From: Hofstenia miamia
Lineage: Eukaryota > Xenacoelomorpha > Acoela > Hofsteniidae
Length of the DNA: 64,000 nt
Assembly (NCBI GenBank): GCA_900660155.1
Contig: CABFPE010000522.1
Location: 232,496-296,495 of the forward strand
Direction: 5' to 3'
Made by a program: the position numbers and the translations under genes. Within the stretch, counting starts at the first letter, position 1. Each line of letters starts with the position of its first letter. Below the pieces are notes generated by a model. It was given only the letters and a program-made list of their open reading frames with translations. It had not been told where the DNA came from and ran no database searches. This document shows positions 24,263 through 36,670 of the stretch, in pieces.

Positions 24263-24543
24263 TCTTTTTTGCCCACTCTTCGTAAAATTTTTGGTGGTGC
24301 CTCTCATTTGACATAAAATCAATGCTAATATGATAAATGAGATAACTCATTAATTTAACCTTCCTAGCAAAATCCATTTACTTTGTACGAATACCTAAAT
24401 TTTTTCTTATAATTTTTACAATATTTTTTATTTCTAAATTGAGTTGCTCAATTCATTCCCTAACTTACACCTTGTAAAATCAAAAGCATAATGAGGATAT
24501 TAAACTGGACGGAGTAAAAAATATCTATTAAATAAAATATAAA

Positions 24544-25269
24544 TTTATTAATAATGCCCACTAATAAGTTTTTAAAAATTTTGTGGACTTACTAGTTATA
24601 CCTACTTGATTTAATAACGTTTTGCGATTATCATGATTCATATTTACCACGCTTCATATAGTTTAAACAATAGCTGGATACATTTCTCTGTATTTTGCAC
24701 ATTTCATTTTAGGACACCTTCTAAAGCACTACAGCATACCTCAAATTAGTCCAAATTCGGCGTCACCTCTGCTTTCAGATAAAGGCGAATTTCCGTTTTT
24801 CTTACGAATGACCAACTCTGCTTTAGAAAGGAATTCTGTTCGTATTGCTCTGCTCAGATATTTTGGCTGGAAACGAGTTTTTGTATTAACTCAAGGCATT
24901 GAATATTTTTATGATATTTATGAAGATTTCCACCAGAAAGCTATTCACAATAACATAACAATAGTGGAAAATTTTATAATCCATGATAATGAAGAACTAA
25001 GAGCTGTGGTGCCAACTTTGCTTGAACGAGATGCAAGGATAATTCTCATTTTGTCTTATTCATCAATGGCAAGACATTTTTTTTGCCAAGCCTATAGACA
25101 TGATATGTATGGAGACAAATATGTTGTTATTGTACCCTCAAACGTAGCTAAGTATTTCATATCACAAGAAAATTTTCAAGATTTAGGATGTACTTTTGAT
25201 GAAGTCATATTGGCATTAGAAGGCAGTCTACGTGAAACAGCTCCAGATTTTAGACTAGACAACTTTGTT
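24544..25269 (+). other. Duplicate of gene A intron end and exon 2 start (assembly overlap)
   Basis: 726 bp that recur at 25271-26028, with the N at 25270 between them. The part 24713-25269 looks like the beginning of exon 2 and is cut off mid-codon by the N. Copy 2 has an extra 32-bp tandem duplication in the intron, near 25424-25455. One base differs in the coding part: Pro codon CCT at 24739 versus Arg CGT at 25498. It should not be annotated as a separate exon. Confidence 0.9.
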
Positions 25270-25471
25270 NTTTATTAATAATGCCCACTAATAAGTTTTT
25301 AAAAATTTTGTGGACTTACTAGTTATACCTACTTGATTTAATAACGTTTTGCGATTATCATGATTCATATTTACCACGCTTCATATAGTTTAAACAATAG
25401 CTGGATACATTTCTCTGTATTTTGGACAATAGCTGGATACATTTCTCTGTATTTTGCACATTTCATTTTAG

Positions 25472-27303
25472 GACACCTTCTAAAGCACTACAGCATACGT
25501 CAAATTAGTCCAAATTCGGCGTCACCTCTGCTTTCAGATAAAGGCGAATTTCCGTTTTTCTTACGAATGACCAACTCTGCTTTAGAAAGGAATTCTGTTC
25601 GTATTGCTCTGCTCAGATATTTTGGCTGGAAACGAGTTTTTGTATTAACTCAAGGCATTGAATATTTTTATGATATTTATGAAGATTTCCACCAGAAAGC
25701 TATTCACAATAACATAACAATAGTGGAAAATTTTATAATCCATGATAATGAAGAACTAAGAGCTGTGGTGCCAACTTTGCTTGAACGAGATGCAAGGATA
25801 ATTCTCATTTTGTCTTATTCATCAATGGCAAGACATTTTTTTTGCCAAGCCTATAGACATGATATGTATGGAGACAAATATGTTGTTATTGTACCCTCAA
25901 ACGTAGCTAAGTATTTCATATCACAAGAAAATTTTCAAGATTTAGGATGTACTTTTGATGAAGTCATATTGGCATTAGAAGGCAGTCTACGTGAAACAGC
26001 TCCAGATTTTAGACTAGACAACTTTGTTCATCCTTATGATAGCAACTATGATGTGAGTCAACTGATTCAAATAATCTACAATATGTCAAGTAGAACACAA
26101 TACGAAGCAAATGGATTTGATGCAATTATGACTATGGTTTTAACAATTGATGCGATGATTCGTACTAATGAGTCATATTTTTTGAATGGGGAGCAAAATG
26201 AAGTAGGGGGAATGCTCTTAAATTCATTACTATCAGTAAATTTTCAAGGTCTTCTCGGAAAAATTGTGTTTGACGAAAAAGGGAATTTGAAAAAGAAAAT
26301 TTATGTTCAGCAATATGAAAACACTAAACCTTATGACGCCTTTATTTTAGGATATTTTGATTCTGTACTTGGTACAATGAAATTCGACAAAATTGCCTTT
26401 AGTGTAATCCCTAGAGATGAAAGAGTTAAAGTTGAAGTTTTAGAAACAATTTCAAATTTACAATTCTTTTTTTCGGTTGCATTTGCATTATTCGGAATAT
26501 CGTTGTCAATCTTTGCAATATCTTTTAACATAAGATATGGTAAGAAGCGCCTCATCAAAATGTCTTCACCAGCTTTTAATAACGTGATTTGCATCGGATG
26601 CATGTTTGCACAGATAGGATCTATAGTTATCATTTTGCCACGTCATCATTTCATGCATGCATATAACAAAAGTTTTATAGTCTTAATTAACATGATTTCA
26701 TTTTTAATAATTTCGTATGCATTTTCTTTATCATTTGGAGGATTATTTCTAAAAACGTATAGAGTGTATGTTATTTTTACACAGAGATTGCTACAAAATT
26801 CCAAAAAACTCAAACTCATGCAAACAGAAGTATTACTTTCGCTCATTTCATTTCTTATTATCCTTGACTCTGTGTTGAGTGTCGTCTCATTTTGTCTGAC
26901 AACTCCAGTATTTGAATCTAAGGTTCTTGGCGATGCAAATTATGATGAGGTCATGGATATTGAAACGCATTTTGTGGTAGTTCAAAGTGTTGATTCTATA
27001 AATAGATATGTATTGTTCGTTACACTCGGTTACAAACTATTTCTGCTTATTATTGGTGTTTTCCTTGCAATTTTAACAAAGGATGTAAAACTGGATGAAA
27101 TGAATGATAGTAAAATTATAGGAGTTCTCATCTATAACATATGCATTGTGTCAATATTCTGTGTTTTGTTATACTCCTTCCTTCAAGAAATTCAACCAAT
27201 CACATGTGATTTTCTTATATCTCTATCAATAAGCGTTGCAGCGTCCACATTGGTTATCTCATTAATGTTTTCAAAAGTATTGGGTTTATTCAGATCAAGA
27301 TGA
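25472..27303 (+). CDS. GABA-B-like receptor gene A, exon 2 (ligand domain and 7TM)
   Basis: The exon opens after CATTTTAG in phase 1, runs 609 codons and ends in TGA. The whole protein is about 715 aa. Residues 107-430 finish the Venus-flytrap domain, with FGWKRVFVLTQ, FFCQAYRHDMYGDKYVV, GCTFDEV and YEANGFDAIM matching GABA-B blocks. Glu317 in YEANG aligns with the GABA-contacting Glu of GABA-B1, but the Tyr contact is not seen. TM1 begins near residue 436. GKKRLIKMSSPAFNNVICIG, FGGLFLKTYRVYVIF and NDSKIIGVLIYN are GABA-B 7TM signatures, distinct from mGluR. TM7 is followed by under ten residues, so there is no C-terminal coiled coil or ER-retention tail. An upstream in-frame ATG at 25360 lies in the intron and is not the start. 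Confidence 0.93.
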
Positions 27304-27831
27304 GTTAAATTTATATTTATAAATAACTCCGGATATTATTGTTCTGATAACGTCAATATAGAACTCTTCCTTCAGTTTGATTGATGATTAATGCATGATC
27401 TATACAGTATAATATATTTGTTTCAATTTCCTATAATTGTTCCAAAATTTGTAGAAATATTTTGAATTTCTTGATATTCTCTATAATTAATTTTTTAGTT
27501 TCAATGATAAAATATTTAAGTTCATATTATCACTAGAAAAAATGAGACTGAGAGAGATCACAGGTTTCTGATAATATATTTATTTGCGTATCCAAAATGA
27601 AATGTGTGAAGTTCATTTAGCAGGTAGGAGGATGCTAAGCGATGCTTAGTATCTCTTATATTTTTGTAATTTGATTGGTATCCCGTCAAATTTTCGACGG
27701 AATTTTGAATTAGGAAGATGAAACGAAATATTTGTCGAATTTAATTATAAAAATGGTCGGCAAAGTTCAGAAGATTGCTTTTTCAAAATTAGCTTGCGTT
27801 GACTTTGTATGGTTACTTGTTATACTTCTCA

Positions 27832-27837
27832 AATAAA
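27832..27837 (+). promoter_or_regulatory. Possible poly(A) signal of receptor gene A
   Basis: AATAAA about 530 bases after the stop. The intervening sequence is homologous to the 3' flank of gene B, so it is probably 3' UTR. Confidence 0.4.
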
Positions 27838-30449
27838 CAATTTTGTTTTATATCTTGTGTTGTACATTCTAATCTGCAAATAGCAACTGTATTTATTCGT
27901 TAGTCACATTGTTTTAGACTCATCCAACAAACCCCTTAAAAATCAAGGAGGCTTGAGATTCAAAATTTTTATGTGAGCACGTGTGACTAATAAGCATAAT
28001 TTATTAATAAGAAAAATTTTAAAAGCTCATTATTCACGAACTATTAAATATATGCAAAATCAGAAGGCAGCCACAGTATAGGGAATGTAATCTCTTTCAC
28101 TTATGTCTAAGGGCACGCTTAATCCCGGCCCTATTAATGTATGCCTTTGCAAGAATTCTCTAACAACGGTGCCTTCGAATGCGCAACCTTTGATTTTGGG
28201 CATGGTGCGTCCTAATGAGTTTGGGAGATCTATCTATATATAAAAAACAGTAAACTTCTCTATTGTTCACATGAGTGAAATCTTAGTATTACATGAACGT
28301 TAGGTATAAAGAGTATTTAAATCCTTTAAAAAATAGTTGATCATTTCAAGTATTGCCAGAGCAATACGCCTTTGTACATAATATTATTATGTTCTAGCAC
28401 ATGCACCTTAAATATTCCATGGCTCACCATTTCCAAATAGGCTTGGAGAAATTAGTTGAAAATGTGGGAAACGGTTTGTAATTTTAAAGATCAAAGCTGT
28501 TTTTGGGAAAAACACTCAATGACCATTTTGAAAAAATTTTGGTTTTGCTTGGACTGATAAATTTTTAGTAACTAAGACGTATTTTTAATCTACCTCAATA
28601 TGAATATTTGGAATGTTTTCTTGACTAAATTTCATTGTTCAAACTACTAGTAACAAGTTTAAAATTCAATTGAATAATGTGTAAAATACGAATTCAAAAA
28701 TTCAAGACAACTGGTATTAATTTGTACGCAAGTCAACATACATGAAAAAAGATATCTTGCAAAAATTAGTTTTCAGTGCAATATTCTTCACAAATATTCT
28801 TTTGCAACATTTTTTTAATAGTTTTCTGAGTTTTTTTTATACTAGATATGCACACATTGACAAAGCCAAAACAGAAAATATATTTGTAAATAATTACTTG
28901 GAATAAATAATGTTTTCAATTTCATCTATTAAATTTTGCAACATTTGCCTGAGTCAAAATATTCTCACTTTCAAAATAAGGAAAAATGTTTTGGCTTGAT
29001 TGTCAATTTTAGTAAAGCCCGAATTCTTCAATTTTTTAGCTGCTCCTCATCTCTATCTGCACGCTCAATTTCAGAAAGATAATAAATTGCTAATCATCTA
29101 CTTCAAATCTGATAGAATGTAGGACCTTTCTTGATGTGATAATGGCAATAATTTTGTTTTTGCAAAATTTTAGTTTTTAACGCTTAAAATTTGGGAACAA
29201 ATATTCAATAATCATTGGTCTTATCTATTATTGCGAAATAATTAAAAATTTCAGTTTGTGGTCAATAAATTTTACTTGCTTAGAAAAATAATATTTGAAA
29301 AATGCATATTTATTACAAGCATTGATACGCAAAATTCCTATGACTTACTGCTTTGAAATCACATTTGTGAATTCTAACATAATAATTTGGTTGTTTTTTA
29401 ATAAGTACAGTGATCATTTCAATAATTTTGCAATAATTATTTTTACTTTACAAGGTAATAAAAGGATGAGAAAGAGAATAAAAACTTAATAAAATTACAT
29501 ACAAAAAGTTTGGTTTTAGGAAGAAGGGGGCTTTAGCTCCCCCCCCCCAGGTTTGAAGCCGCTTACTTTTGTATATAATATTCGAAAGCATTACTAATTG
29601 TCATCTTCTATGAATTAAAGCTGTTACTAAGTCAAGACATTCATGTTATTTGCAATTTACTCTGTAAATTCAACAAAAAATATAGTAGGAGGAGAACTTA
29701 CACCGCTCTTACTTAAACATCAAGTGCCTGATGACAGCGTCGATTTTAACTAGTGCAGGTAGGTTGCAAAATGCGAGCGATAAGCAAATGGAAAAAGTAA
29801 TGGACAACAAAGTCGATGGCACTATAATGTGAATTTTACGTGCTTAATTTGTGGTAAAATGTTTTCATTAATATTTGCAGACACTTTCACTTGGGCAATT
29901 ATATTGCTTGCAAATTATAATTATATATGTACACTGTATAATTATAAAGTTTTGCTTGATGATATAACTATAAATCATTGTATATAATTCCATCTCAATA
30001 GTTTAAGGTATATGGCTCTACATCTAAAAACGTGAATTCTGAATTTCAAAGCCTCCCTTATTCATTAATTAAACTTTGTCCCAGTTAATAAGTAAACCGA
30101 TTTTTTAGGAAAAGGAGGTAGTATGATATAAACACGAGTATAATTTCAAGTTTTGATTTTCATTTTTTTATAATATGCATAAGATCCTTAACTATCTAAT
30201 TCGAGCCAAAACCATGGTATTTACGCTATAATAAAACCCCAATTATTGATTTAAAACTTTAGTTATTAACTGGGATAGAGTTCAGAATATTTATATATAT
30301 ATATATAATTCGTTTCTTGCCACTTTCCAATAATACAATAATTATTTAAAGCTTTATTAATTGTACAAATTAAGCTACAAAATAAGCTAAACTTTTAAAT
30401 AAAATAAATGAAAACAAAATGAAATAAGAAATAATAAATAATCCAATAA
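27838..30449. other. No gene recognised
   Basis: AT-rich. A GC-rich hairpin (GGGGGCTTTAGCTCCCCCC) near 29527-29546 looks like a fragment of a dispersed repeat. (AT)n at 30293-30308. Confidence 0.4.
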
Positions 30450-31330
30450 AAAACCAAAATTTTCTCAACTTATTACTTTTTGTCGAATATCCAAAGTTGT
30501 TTTAAACTTGAAGTAAGTTTTCTTTAAAAATCTTCTTGAATTCTTTAAGTTTTGTTATTTTACGCACTTTTATTAGTAGTTTATTCCATAAATTACAAGT
30601 AGTTGTTGTAAATGCATTTTTCTAATACCTTGATTTCACTTGTACGTTATTGATGCATACACAGGAGCGTTTATTATAAGAAAAGAAATTGTTTGAGAAT
30701 GTGCATCCATTGCATATTTTGTTAATATATTTGAACATCTTTATCAAGCTTGAATATTTTGAAAATTAAATTGTGCTAATATGGAAAATTTCTTTAATGT
30801 TGCTCTTGCCTGTTGCCTTTTGATGTTAAACATTGTTCTTATAGACCAACTAAATATTCTGTTTATACATTCTTTCTCTTAGAATTTGATGCTGTTCAAT
30901 AAAATGCATATATATTTGTAATGACTCATTACTAATGCATCAATTACTGCTTTACTTTTGACAATTATTTTTAGTTGTTTTCGATGACAAATTCTTGTTG
31001 CAATTTTTTTAATCTTAGCATCAAAAAACGACTTAATAGTGAAGAAACGATCAATTTTAACGCCCAAATATGTAACTGTATCTGAAAGGAAAATTGGGTC
31101 GCTTTCATTTGATATTTTTATATTAATTTGGTTGTTATGTTAGAGATATTCTTCGGACTAAATGTTATAAATTGAGTTTTGTTTACATTGATTGTTAGCC
31201 TGTTTTGTGCGAAAAAGTCCATTACATTCCGTATATTATTTTCTAGCTTTTAGGTTGCAACAATGGGATCTTTATCTTTGTCAATAATGCAAATATCATC
31301 TGCAAATTGAATTAGTTCACATTTCTTTAC
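30450..31330 (-). mobile_element. LINE reverse transcriptase fragment
   Basis: Read on the - strand, the segment begins near 31315 with QFADDICIIDKDKDPIVAT, the catalytic FADD box of a LINE RT. It continues through a thumb-like region near 31170 (RLTINVNKTQFITFSPKN). It ends near 30500-30590 with LWNKLLIKVRKITKLKEFKK, a typical LINE C-terminus. Many stops and shifts show it is dead. The palm before FADD is absent, so the copy is 5'-truncated. Confidence 0.8.
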
Positions 31331-34162
31331 ATATAGTGAAATATCATTTATATTATTATTACTTTAATAGTATAATATAGGATAATATACAATAGCAATG
31401 TATAAATTAATATATTATACCTAAATATAATAATCATTATATATATATATCATTGAAAAATTGTTTGACTAAATCTATTTAAACATTTTTTTGCTTTTTT
31501 ACCATCCATTTTTTCATCAACTTGATCTAATTTTGCTCCCTCTTATTTGACTTTTGTTATTTGAACCTGATAATTACATCATAAGCAGTATGTCTAGCAA
31601 TCCCAAGTTTTTTTTAGGCAGACGACAACTTAATTGAAAGATTGAGCCCAATGGAATAAATTTAGTCTATTTTGAGTTCTCTTCATTGTTCGTCAGTCAA
31701 ACGTTGCATGTTTCAAAATTTACACGCAAAGATTATCATAGTCACGTGATTGATATAATTAGTGTATGGATAAACAAAACTCGCAATCATTTACCAACCT
31801 GGCAGATTTTAAAAATATGTACGGATTTCAAGTATACACCTTAATTTTTAAAACATCAATGTTTTGATGAAAGTTTGCCATATAAATTTATTAAAAAGTC
31901 AATTATTTATTAAATCACTATTTTTCAGTTTAAAGTGTTGTTTGCTATTTTAGCTAGGAAAAGGTAATAATCAATTTTCAATAAATTCCGTCGTTTTTGG
32001 AGACTTGATTCATTTTACTTAGTGACACAATGTGCTGTCATTGGTCAATATTAGATGTTATTTACTAATTATTATCGTTTAGACTATTATATGTTGTAGT
32101 CAATTGATAATCACAAATAAGGTATTCAATATATGTACCAAATTCTACTTTTGAAAATTTAAATATAAAACAGTATAAAACATGTAGTACTCCGTATTTA
32201 ACATATAGGATGATCAAAGAATTGCAGTTAACGACCATTTGAAATCATGAATAATACATTTATAAAAATGAATTTCATATAAATTTATTATTAAAAATTT
32301 ATTAAATTATTATTTGCTTATAAATAACTTCCCAAAGTTAAATTAAAGTTTTCCTGTAAGCTTTCTATTTTTTATTGATTAGGATTTTTGGCAAATTATC
32401 TATTAGTTTTTGTTATTACATAGATAGTGAAAATCACTACAAAAGTACAATTTCAAGCCTGTTCCATGATAAGAACCAATTGACAAAACAAATTTATTAT
32501 ATCAGCCTTTAGCTATTCATCAATATTGGGAACACTTTGCTTTGTATCAAATCGAACAATAAATTTAGGACTATCTCAAACTAGTCGAAGAGTCTTGCCA
32601 AAAATTAACGTTTCTAGAAAAAAGTTGTGGGAACCTTAATGTTTGTGTATAACCACTGAAAACAATAAGTGTTATAATAGGACAAACAAAGATAAAAAAC
32701 GTGAGCAAATATATTAAGCAGAAATTGTAAAAATTTGAGCCACAACGACATGATGGCAAAAAACTGATTGTATGATTAGAAGCCATAAGCTAAATAATAA
32801 TTATGTTTCTGAGTCTAGGAAACGAAAAAGTATATTTATATTTTCTGTGAATACCTACTATAAGTATTTAGTGATATATTGAAAACCTGACGAAGGGGGC
32901 ATTCCACCACGTCCCGCCTTGCGAACTCCACTGATAGAAAACAAAAATTTTAGTAATATTTCAAAAAATTTAGATGTCACCAATTAATAGAGAAAGACGG
33001 CCCACTGAACCGCAGTAACTACCAACCATAATAAATTCATTTATAAAAATAATTGAATAAAATTTATCTGCACAGATGTACATGTTGGTTGATCATTCTT
33101 TTATTTTAAATGCGGGTAACAAATTAGCTTCCAATTCATTTCAGCACATTTGAAAAAATTGATCAACGTGCAGGATTGCATTCAGGAATTCTAAATTAGG
33201 AGGAATCGTTACAATGAACACGACTCATTCGAAGAATAGGAAACGCTTATGAAGATCCAAAGGGTGGATTTATACATTATTAAATAGTTCTGTTATATAA
33301 CCAAGTTCACAATACACTTCTAACATATGCTAACCAGAGTGGGTCTAACAACCATAAGCTAAATTATTGGGATTTCTGAAGATCAATATTTTGACTACAC
33401 ACCTTAGCAATGTCACTAAAATTTTTTTGTACAATTAATCAAATTTTGCCAATGATTATTTTAATATTATTTCTCAAACAAAATCTGTAAATAGAATCAA
33501 TATTAAAAAATGTAGTATTCAGTACCCGTGCTTCTATAAAGAAAATCATTTATTAATTACTCTTCCATGGCACTTACCTAATTCACCTTTCACTTAGTGG
33601 TACTAGACACATATTATTGATAACAATTCTGATTACTATGATGATTACAAATCACTCCAAAATTTGTTAATACTTTTTATGCAACAATTTTAATGATCAC
33701 AGAAATTTTAAGCAAGTGCAAATGTGTAAAATGGAAATTATTGTCCAAAGGAATATAGGTACATACAGACTTTGTATTCTTAAGATAGCAATTCAAATAA
33801 GATTTAAGAACCTCTAAATGTTTTCTTATACCAAATCTTTTTAAGCAAGGACATGTGTACCTCTTTTATTGCATTAATTGTCGTCAATACTTAACCTGCT
33901 AACATTTATACAATCGAAATTCTTATGTCGACTAAAACAAATTTTTAGAAAGAAATTTCTGTATCAATGTTTAGAAAGAATGTTAACGCAATTTCAGAAA
34001 ATTTAAAAAATACATAATTCTATAATACAGTTAAATATTAAAAGTGCTAAATATTTTTGGTCATATATCCTTAGTTGCTATGCAGCTAGGATTATTTATG
34101 ATATTGTGAAATTGAGAGAAGGAATTTGCTATCACACCCAGTCTCGTTTAGAAAAACTATGT
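31331..34162. other. No gene recognised
   Basis: AT-rich. A GC-rich block at 32887-32936 (GACGAAGGGGGCATTCCACC and onwards) looks like the end of a dispersed repeat. No domain-bearing frame. Confidence 0.4.
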
Positions 34163-35100
34163 TACAGGGTCCGGCATAAATTCCGGACACATTTCAAGGT
34201 TGAATAAAGCCATATATAGTGAAGTAACGAAAAAGTGCTTATATTTTCGAAAACTATATAAAAAAAAGTTTTGTTTTATTATTTTTTAAAAATAACATCA
34301 GTTAAATGAGACCCATTATTGTCTATACATTGTTGAAGCAATTCTCGAAAGTTTTCAACAACTCTGCATGTCATTTCTTGTGGAATGGCAGCGACTTCTT
34401 GACAGATTGCACGTTCAAGTTGTTCGATAGATTGAGGGCGATATATGTAAACTTTTGATTTGAGGTATCCTCAGAGGAAATAGTCACAGGGATTCAAGTC
34501 TGGGAATTTTGTTTATATTGTGGAAATTAGTCAATTTTGGTCTGACAAACGTCTCCAGCATCTCACAATATCGATCAGAATTCACAGTGAATGTAATGTT
34601 GTATTTTTTCGAAGAAATAAGGCCCTAAATGCCGAATTCTGGCATCACACACCATACCATCACCCGAGGAGAATGCAATGGGCGTTGATGCAATTCTTGA
34701 GGGTTGTTCTCGGCCCAATATCTGAAGTTTTGTTTATTTACTGTACCACACAGGTGAAAATGTGCTTCATCAGTGAACAGCACAACAGCTTTGGGGGTGA
34801 CATGTTGTTGAATTTCCAAACATAACGTTATGCGAGTATGAGTGTCTCTTTGGCTGAGTTCTTGGGGCACATTATTTTGTAAGGATGCATGTGTAGACCT
34901 TGTGAAGAATTCTTCGCAAGCTTCTTTCAGACATCCTTAGAGCTTGGGCGTGCTTAATTGTCGAACGCCGTGGATACTGTAGGACTGAAGCTCTAACCGC
35001 TGCCACATTCTCTGGAGTTCTAGCGGTGACTTGTCTTCCGGTTTGTTTTCGTTTCAATGCTTATCCAGTGGCTCTGAAGTTCTTGAAAAGTTCTTGGATG
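34163..35100 (-). mobile_element. IS630/mariner-type transposon, internally deleted
   Basis: TA at 34163-34164 is followed by the terminal repeat CAGGGTCCGGCATAAATTCC. The transposase runs on the - strand from the gap downward. The helix-turn-helix segment PRRSTIKHAQALRMSERSLR lies near 34940-34990. The first catalytic block VVLFTDEAHFHLCG is near 34770, and VMVWCVMPEFGI ends the block at about 34625. A C-terminal run IEQLERAICQEVAAIPQEM lies at about 34370-34430. The QQDGA-type block with the second Asp is missing between about 34500 and 34530, and frames shift, so it cannot be active. The other terminus falls in the N gap. Confidence 0.88.
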
Positions 35101-36124
35101 NNNNNNNNNNNNNNNNNNNNNNNNNNNNNNNNNNNNNNNNNNNNNNNNNNNNNNNNNNNNNNNNNNNNNNNNNNNNNNNNNNNNNNNNNNNNNNNNNNNN
35201 NNNNNNNNNNNNNNNNNNNNNNNNNNNNNNNNNNNNNNNNNNNNNNNNNNNNNNNNNNNNNNNNNNNNNNNNNNNNNNNNNNNNNNNNNNNNNNNNNNNN
35301 NNNNNNNNNNNNNNNNNNNNNNNNNNNNNNNNNNNNNNNNNNNNNNNNNNNNNNNNNNNNNNNNNNNNNNNNNNNNNNNNNNNNNNNNNNNNNNNNNNNN
35401 NNNNNNNNNNNNNNNNNNNNNNNNNNNNNNNNNNNNNNNNNNNNNNNNNNNNNNNNNNNNNNNNNNNNNNNNNNNNNNNNNNNNNNNNNNNNNNNNNNNN
35501 NNNNNNNNNNNNNNNNNNNNNNNNNNNNNNNNNNNNNNNNNNNNNNNNNNNNNNNNNNNNNNNNNNNNNNNNNNNNNNNNNNNNNNNNNNNNNNNNNNNN
35601 NNNNNNNNNNNNNNNNNNNNNNNNNNNNNNNNNNNNNNNNNNNNNNNNNNNNNNNNNNNNNNNNNNNNNNNNNNNNNNNNNNNNNNNNNNNNNNNNNNNN
35701 NNNNNNNNNNNNNNNNNNNNNNNNNNNNNNNNNNNNNNNNNNNNNNNNNNNNNNNNNNNNNNNNNNNNNNNNNNNNNNNNNNNNNNNNNNNNNNNNNNNN
35801 NNNNNNNNNNNNNNNNNNNNNNNNNNNNNNNNNNNNNNNNNNNNNNNNNNNNNNNNNNNNNNNNNNNNNNNNNNNNNNNNNNNNNNNNNNNNNNNNNNNN
35901 NNNNNNNNNNNNNNNNNNNNNNNNNNNNNNNNNNNNNNNNNNNNNNNNNNNNNNNNNNNNNNNNNNNNNNNNNNNNNNNNNNNNNNNNNNNNNNNNNNNN
36001 NNNNNNNNNNNNNNNNNNNNNNNNNNNNNNNNNNNNNNNNNNNNNNNNNNNNNNNNNNNNNNNNNNNNNNNNNNNNNNNNNNNNNNNNNNNNNNNNNNNN
36101 ATATATATATATATATATATATAT
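35101..36124. other. 1000-N assembly gap ending in (AT)n
   Basis: Exactly 1000 N, a conventional gap of unknown size, followed by 24 bases of pure AT. The 5' end of the IS630 transposon is hidden here, and the missing first exon of receptor gene B could be too. Confidence 0.95.
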
Positions 36125-36435
36125 TAGTTGAATGTAGAAACAGTGGTAGGCATCGATGTCGATTTACTACTATCATAATTTTTACCTCTTTTAAGAAGAA
36201 AAAATTTATGTTGCCCTCGTAATTGTTGATGGACGTCACATTTTGTAAATAAATTATTCTTATAAAAATGGGCACCAAGAAACGAAAACGGTCACTCCCC
36301 ATATATTTTGCACTACGGTGTTGCAACTAGTCTGCGGGTCGCGTGGACAGGAATTTGTTGACGGGTCTAAAGAATCAGTTCTTCCCTTAAGGCCTCCGTG
36401 TCAGCTGAGTCACCGGTTCAAAATTTTCATTATAT

Positions 36436-36670
36436 GCATGAACCAAATTAGCATAAAGGGCTGATCCGAATAAATTCAAACTCATCATTTGCAAGTATTG
36501 AATAATGTAAATACTATGTGTGCCTTAAATAGCTTTAATTATTTTAGAAGTTTGTGCAAGAACTAAATTTGCATAAAGGGCTAATCTGAATAAAGTCAGG
36601 TTCATTTTTATGTAAGCATTGAATAATATAATAATATGTGTACCTTAAATATCATTAATTATTTTAAAAG
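36436..36670. repeat. Two-copy tandem repeat (about 115 bp)
   Basis: Both units carry GCATAAAGGGCT, a GTATTGAATAAT-like word, TGTGTRCCTTAAAT and TTAATTATTTTARAAGTTT in the same order at about 115 bp spacing. They are roughly 80% alike, so this is an old duplication. Confidence 0.8.

Larger units (their letters stand above)
20385..25471 (+). other. Intron of receptor gene A (GT...AG)
   Basis: The intron runs from GTTAGT to CATTTTAG. Its apparent 5.1 kb is inflated by the duplicate 24544-25269, and its true size is uncertain because of the 72-N gap at 21006-21077. It holds a MITE, microsatellites and a decayed - strand reading frame at about 23330-24150 that I could not name. Confidence 0.75.

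Noticed and set aside
25360-25471. In-frame ATG upstream of gene A exon 2
   Set aside because: It lies in the intron before a strong acceptor whose phase fits exon 1 exactly. The first 38 codons are intronic and contain the 32-bp duplication.
24713-26028. Duplicated exon as a mutually exclusive splice variant
   Set aside because: The first copy has no end: it stops at the N in mid-codon and is otherwise almost identical. An assembly overlap is simpler.
35026-36326. Open frames of about 400 codons across 35026-36326
   Set aside because: They consist almost wholly of the N gap and the (AT)n run.
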